The notes under the pieces were generated by a model, which saw only the letters and a program-made list of their open reading frames with translations, ran no database searches and was not told the DNA's origin. From Planctomycetota bacterium (GTDB lineage Bacteria; Planctomycetota; Brocadiia; JAJRTI01), in contig JAJRTI010000275.1 of the NCBI GenBank assembly GCA_024278415.1, positions 1 through 7,198 on the forward strand: 7,198 nt of DNA, in the 5' to 3' direction. Position 1 is the first letter of the stretch; each line of letters opens with the position of its first letter. Positions 5,632 to 7,198 of this stretch are shown here, piece by piece. The translations under genes were made by a program, and so were the position numbers.

Positions 5632-6715
5632 TCTGCTCAAGACCACCGTTGGCCGCCAGGCGTCGGACCTCTACCTCAAAGCCAACGCCAAACCCGCGCT
5701 GCGCGTTAACGGCCGGCTGCGCTTCCTCGACGCTCCGCCCGCGACGGCCGACTTCACCCGCAAGGCCTATCGCGAGGTCGCGGACGAGCGCGCCCGGGAG
5801 ATCTTCGAGCGCGAGGGCGAAGTCGACGTGTCCCATGAAGTCGAAGGCGTTGGCCGGTTCCGCGTCAACATCTTCAAGCAGCAGGGCCTCGTGAGCATGG
5901 TCTGCCGGCACGTCAAATACGACATCCCCTCGCTCAAGGAGCTGCGTCTGCCCCACCGCACGCTCTCGCAGATGGTATCCCAGACCCGCGGGCTCATTCT
6001 CGTCACCGGCATCACCGGCAGCGGCAAGTCGACCACGCTCGCATCCATGATCGAGTACATGCACCAGACGCAGAGCAAGCACGTGGTCACAGTCGAGGAT
6101 CCCATCGAGTACGTGTACACGGACAAGAAGTGCCTCATCGACCAACGCGAGTTGCGCGACGACACCCTCACGTACACAAGCGCGATGCGGCACGTGGTGC
6201 GCCAAGCCCCTGACGTGATCCTCATTGGCGAAATGCGCGACCGCGAGACCATGATCGCGGCGATCAACGCGGCCGAGACCGGGCACCTCGTCATGTCCAC
6301 CCTCCACACGGTCAACGCGTCGCAGACCGTGGAGCGCATTATCAATTTCTTCGAGCCCCACGAGCACGAGTTCATCCGCCTCCAGCTTTCACTGCTGCTC
6401 ATCGGATCCATCTCGCAGCGCCTCGTGCCCACCGCAGACGGCAAAGGCCGCGTGCCCGCCGTCGAGATCCTCACCAACAGCCCGCGCGTCCGGGAACTCC
6501 TGCGCAACGGCGAGGTGCTCGACCTCTACCACGCGATGAAGGAGGGCGATTTCTACGGCATGCAGACCTTCAACCAGTCGCTCATCAAGTGGATCCAGTC
6601 GGAGACAATCACGATCGAGGATGCGGCCGCCGCGTCGGACGACCCCGACGAATTGCGGCTGGAGATGGAGGGAGTCCCTCTCGGCGGCAAGCGCAGCGAC
6701 GTGCTGCTGCGATGA
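5618..6715 (+). CDS. pilT: PilT/PilU-family type IV pilus retraction ATPase
   Basis: A 365-residue hexameric motor ATPase of the PilT/PilU branch of the secretion ATPase superfamily, which depolymerises type IV pili at the inner membrane to drive twitching. The N-terminal PAS-like part begins ASDLYLKANAKPALRVNGRL (16-34). The ATPase core has Walker A GITGSGKSTT (131-140), the Asp box VTVEDPIEY (157-165), Walker B DVILIGEMRD (199-208) and the His box GHLVMSTLHT (222-231). Length and motif order fit PilT rather than the longer PilB extension ATPase, which also carries a zinc-binding tetracysteine region missing here. RQAPDV (195-200), as I recall, occurs in PilU, so PilT and PilU cannot be told apart from this window. 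The start overlaps the obg stop by 14 bases, implying translational coupling. No other pilus gene is visible. Confidence 0.93.
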   Translation: MTLTDLLKTTVGRQASDLYLKANAKPALRVNGRLRFLDAPPATADFTRKAYREVADERAREIFEREGEVDVSHEVEGVGRFRVNIFKQQGLVSMVCRHVKYDIPSLKELRLPHRTLSQMVSQTRGLILVTGITGSGKSTTLASMIEYMHQTQSKHVVTVEDPIEYVYTDKKCLIDQRELRDDTLTYTSAMRHVVRQAPDVILIGEMRDRETMIAAINAAETGHLVMSTLHTVNASQTVERIINFFEPHEHEFIRLQLSLLLIGSISQRLVPTADGKGRVPAVEILTNSPRVRELLRNGEVLDLYHAMKEGDFYGMQTFNQSLIKWIQSETITIEDAAAASDDPDELRLEMEGVPLGGKRSDVLLR

Positions 6716-6722
6716 TTGCAGA

Positions 6723-6780
6723 ATGGTTGATGGTTAATGGTTGATGACGGAATGTATGCGGGCTCTCCGCCATCAACCAT
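6723..6780. repeat. Heptamer repeat and inverted copy between convergent genes
   Basis: Three 7-bp units ATGGTTG, ATGGTTA, ATGGTTG plus ATG (6723-6746) are followed by CATCAACCAT (6771-6780), the exact complement of ATGGTTGATG at 6737-6746 and 6723-6732. Between the arms is a short hairpin GCGG/CCGC with loop GCTCT (6758-6770). The right arm contains the stop codon of the - strand gene. The fold could stop transcription between the converging genes, but there is no T-run on either side to support a classical terminator. Confidence 0.82.
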
Positions 6781-7198
6781 CCCCCTTCCTCTCCAGGTTC
6801 ACGTCGTCCACCCACATCTCCGTGCTCTCGCGCAGGGAGCAGCCTATGGACAGGGAGAGCTGCTTGGCCCCGGCCGGGGGCTTCATGGCCCACTCGCAGC
6901 GCTTCCACTCGGCCGTGCGCGGGAAATCGTAGCGGCCCTGTTTGATCTTGCCGGCATCGCCGCGCCACTGGTAGTAGACGCGGCCGGGGGCCTGGGCGCC
7001 GGCCGCTTGCTTCACCCACAGGCTCAGCACATACGTCTCCTCAGGGCGCACGTACGGGAACGCCTGTGAAACGCCCGCATGCGACTTGCCGTCCGCGTCG
7101 CGCACGTAGATGCAACGTTTGCCGGCCCGGGCCTGGTCGTCGACGACCTTCAGCTCCGCGTCGCCGCCGGCCTGCACGCGCCAGCCCACGAGGCGGCC
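6773..7198 (-). CDS. C-terminal part of a carbohydrate-binding-like protein (partial)
   Basis: The reading frame is open to the window edge, so only the last 141 or so codons are seen. A GTG at 7187-7189 in this frame is not taken as the start because the frame continues upstream (Gly-Arg-Leu) without a stop. The visible part resembles a CBM4/9-type or galactose-binding-like beta-sandwich: GWRVQAGGDAELKVVDD, then YVLSLWVKQ, W and YYQW aromatic positions, and the closing EMWVDDVNLERKG before the stop. Such domains usually form a module of glycoside hydrolases or surface proteins. The N-terminal part, and so any catalytic domain or signal peptide, lies outside. The end-of-domain pattern (VDDV plus a charged tail) is like that of the membrane protein at 1735-3087, which hints at a shared domain family. 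Confidence 0.75.
   Translation of the reverse strand, partial: GRLVGWRVQAGGDAELKVVDDQARAGKRCIYVRDADGKSHAGVSQAFPYVRPEETYVLSLWVKQAAGAQAPGRVYYQWRGDAGKIKQGRYDFPRTAEWKRCEWAMKPPAGAKQLSLSIGCSLRESTEMWVDDVNLERKGDG

Noticed and set aside
4018..5646. - strand frames opposite the four-helix gene and obg
   Set aside because: They are shadows of well-recognised + strand genes; the Ser/His/Leu-rich part is simply the translated heptamer array.

Overview
This is a 7.2 kb, GC-rich bacterial window. Six of its seven genes run on the + strand; a seventh, cut by the window end, converges on them from the - strand. Nothing in it names a species. The mix of a MoxR/DUF58 pair, a Yip1-like membrane protein fused to a carbohydrate-binding-like domain, a 23S rRNA intervening-sequence-type four-helix protein and gaps full of short inverted repeats resembles uncultured Planctomycetota or other PVC-type genomes. 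That placement is an inference from general resemblance only.

Layout. Bases 1-695 hold no credible gene. They contain a large imperfect inverted repeat built from hairpin modules (116-373), then a candidate sigma-70 promoter (559-587). Next come a MoxR AAA+ ATPase (696-1727), a five-helix Yip1-like membrane protein with a carbohydrate-binding-like C-terminal half (1735-3087), a gap with a 15-bp perfect inverted repeat, and a DUF58/von Willebrand A-type protein (3192-4085). A small four-helix-bundle protein gene (4117-4581) follows, bracketed by heptamer arrays in inverted orientation. After it lie obg, a ribosome-assembly GTPase (4636-5631), and a PilT/PilU-type pilus retraction ATPase (5618-6715) whose start overlaps the end of obg. 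A short repeat-filled gap (6716-6772) separates pilT from the C-terminal part of a carbohydrate-binding-like protein on the - strand (6773 to beyond 7198).

How the genes fit together. MoxR and DUF58 proteins are a known functional pair: the ATPase is thought to act as a chaperone or remodeller on metal-binding vWA partners. Here the pair encloses a membrane protein with a probable extracytoplasmic sugar-binding-like domain, which points to an envelope role. obg and pilT are probably translationally coupled but are functionally unrelated housekeeping and motility genes.

The most unusual feature is the four-helix-bundle gene. Diverged 7-bp repeat arrays lie on both sides in opposite orientation. 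They contain its likely start codon and its stop codon, and with the gene they fill the whole space between the DUF58 stop and the obg start. Its base composition is also lower in G+C than its neighbours. It looks like an inserted cassette and recalls how the same protein family sits inside 23S rRNA intervening sequences. Three other gaps carry different inverted repeats, so repeat-filled gaps are a general habit of this genome segment.
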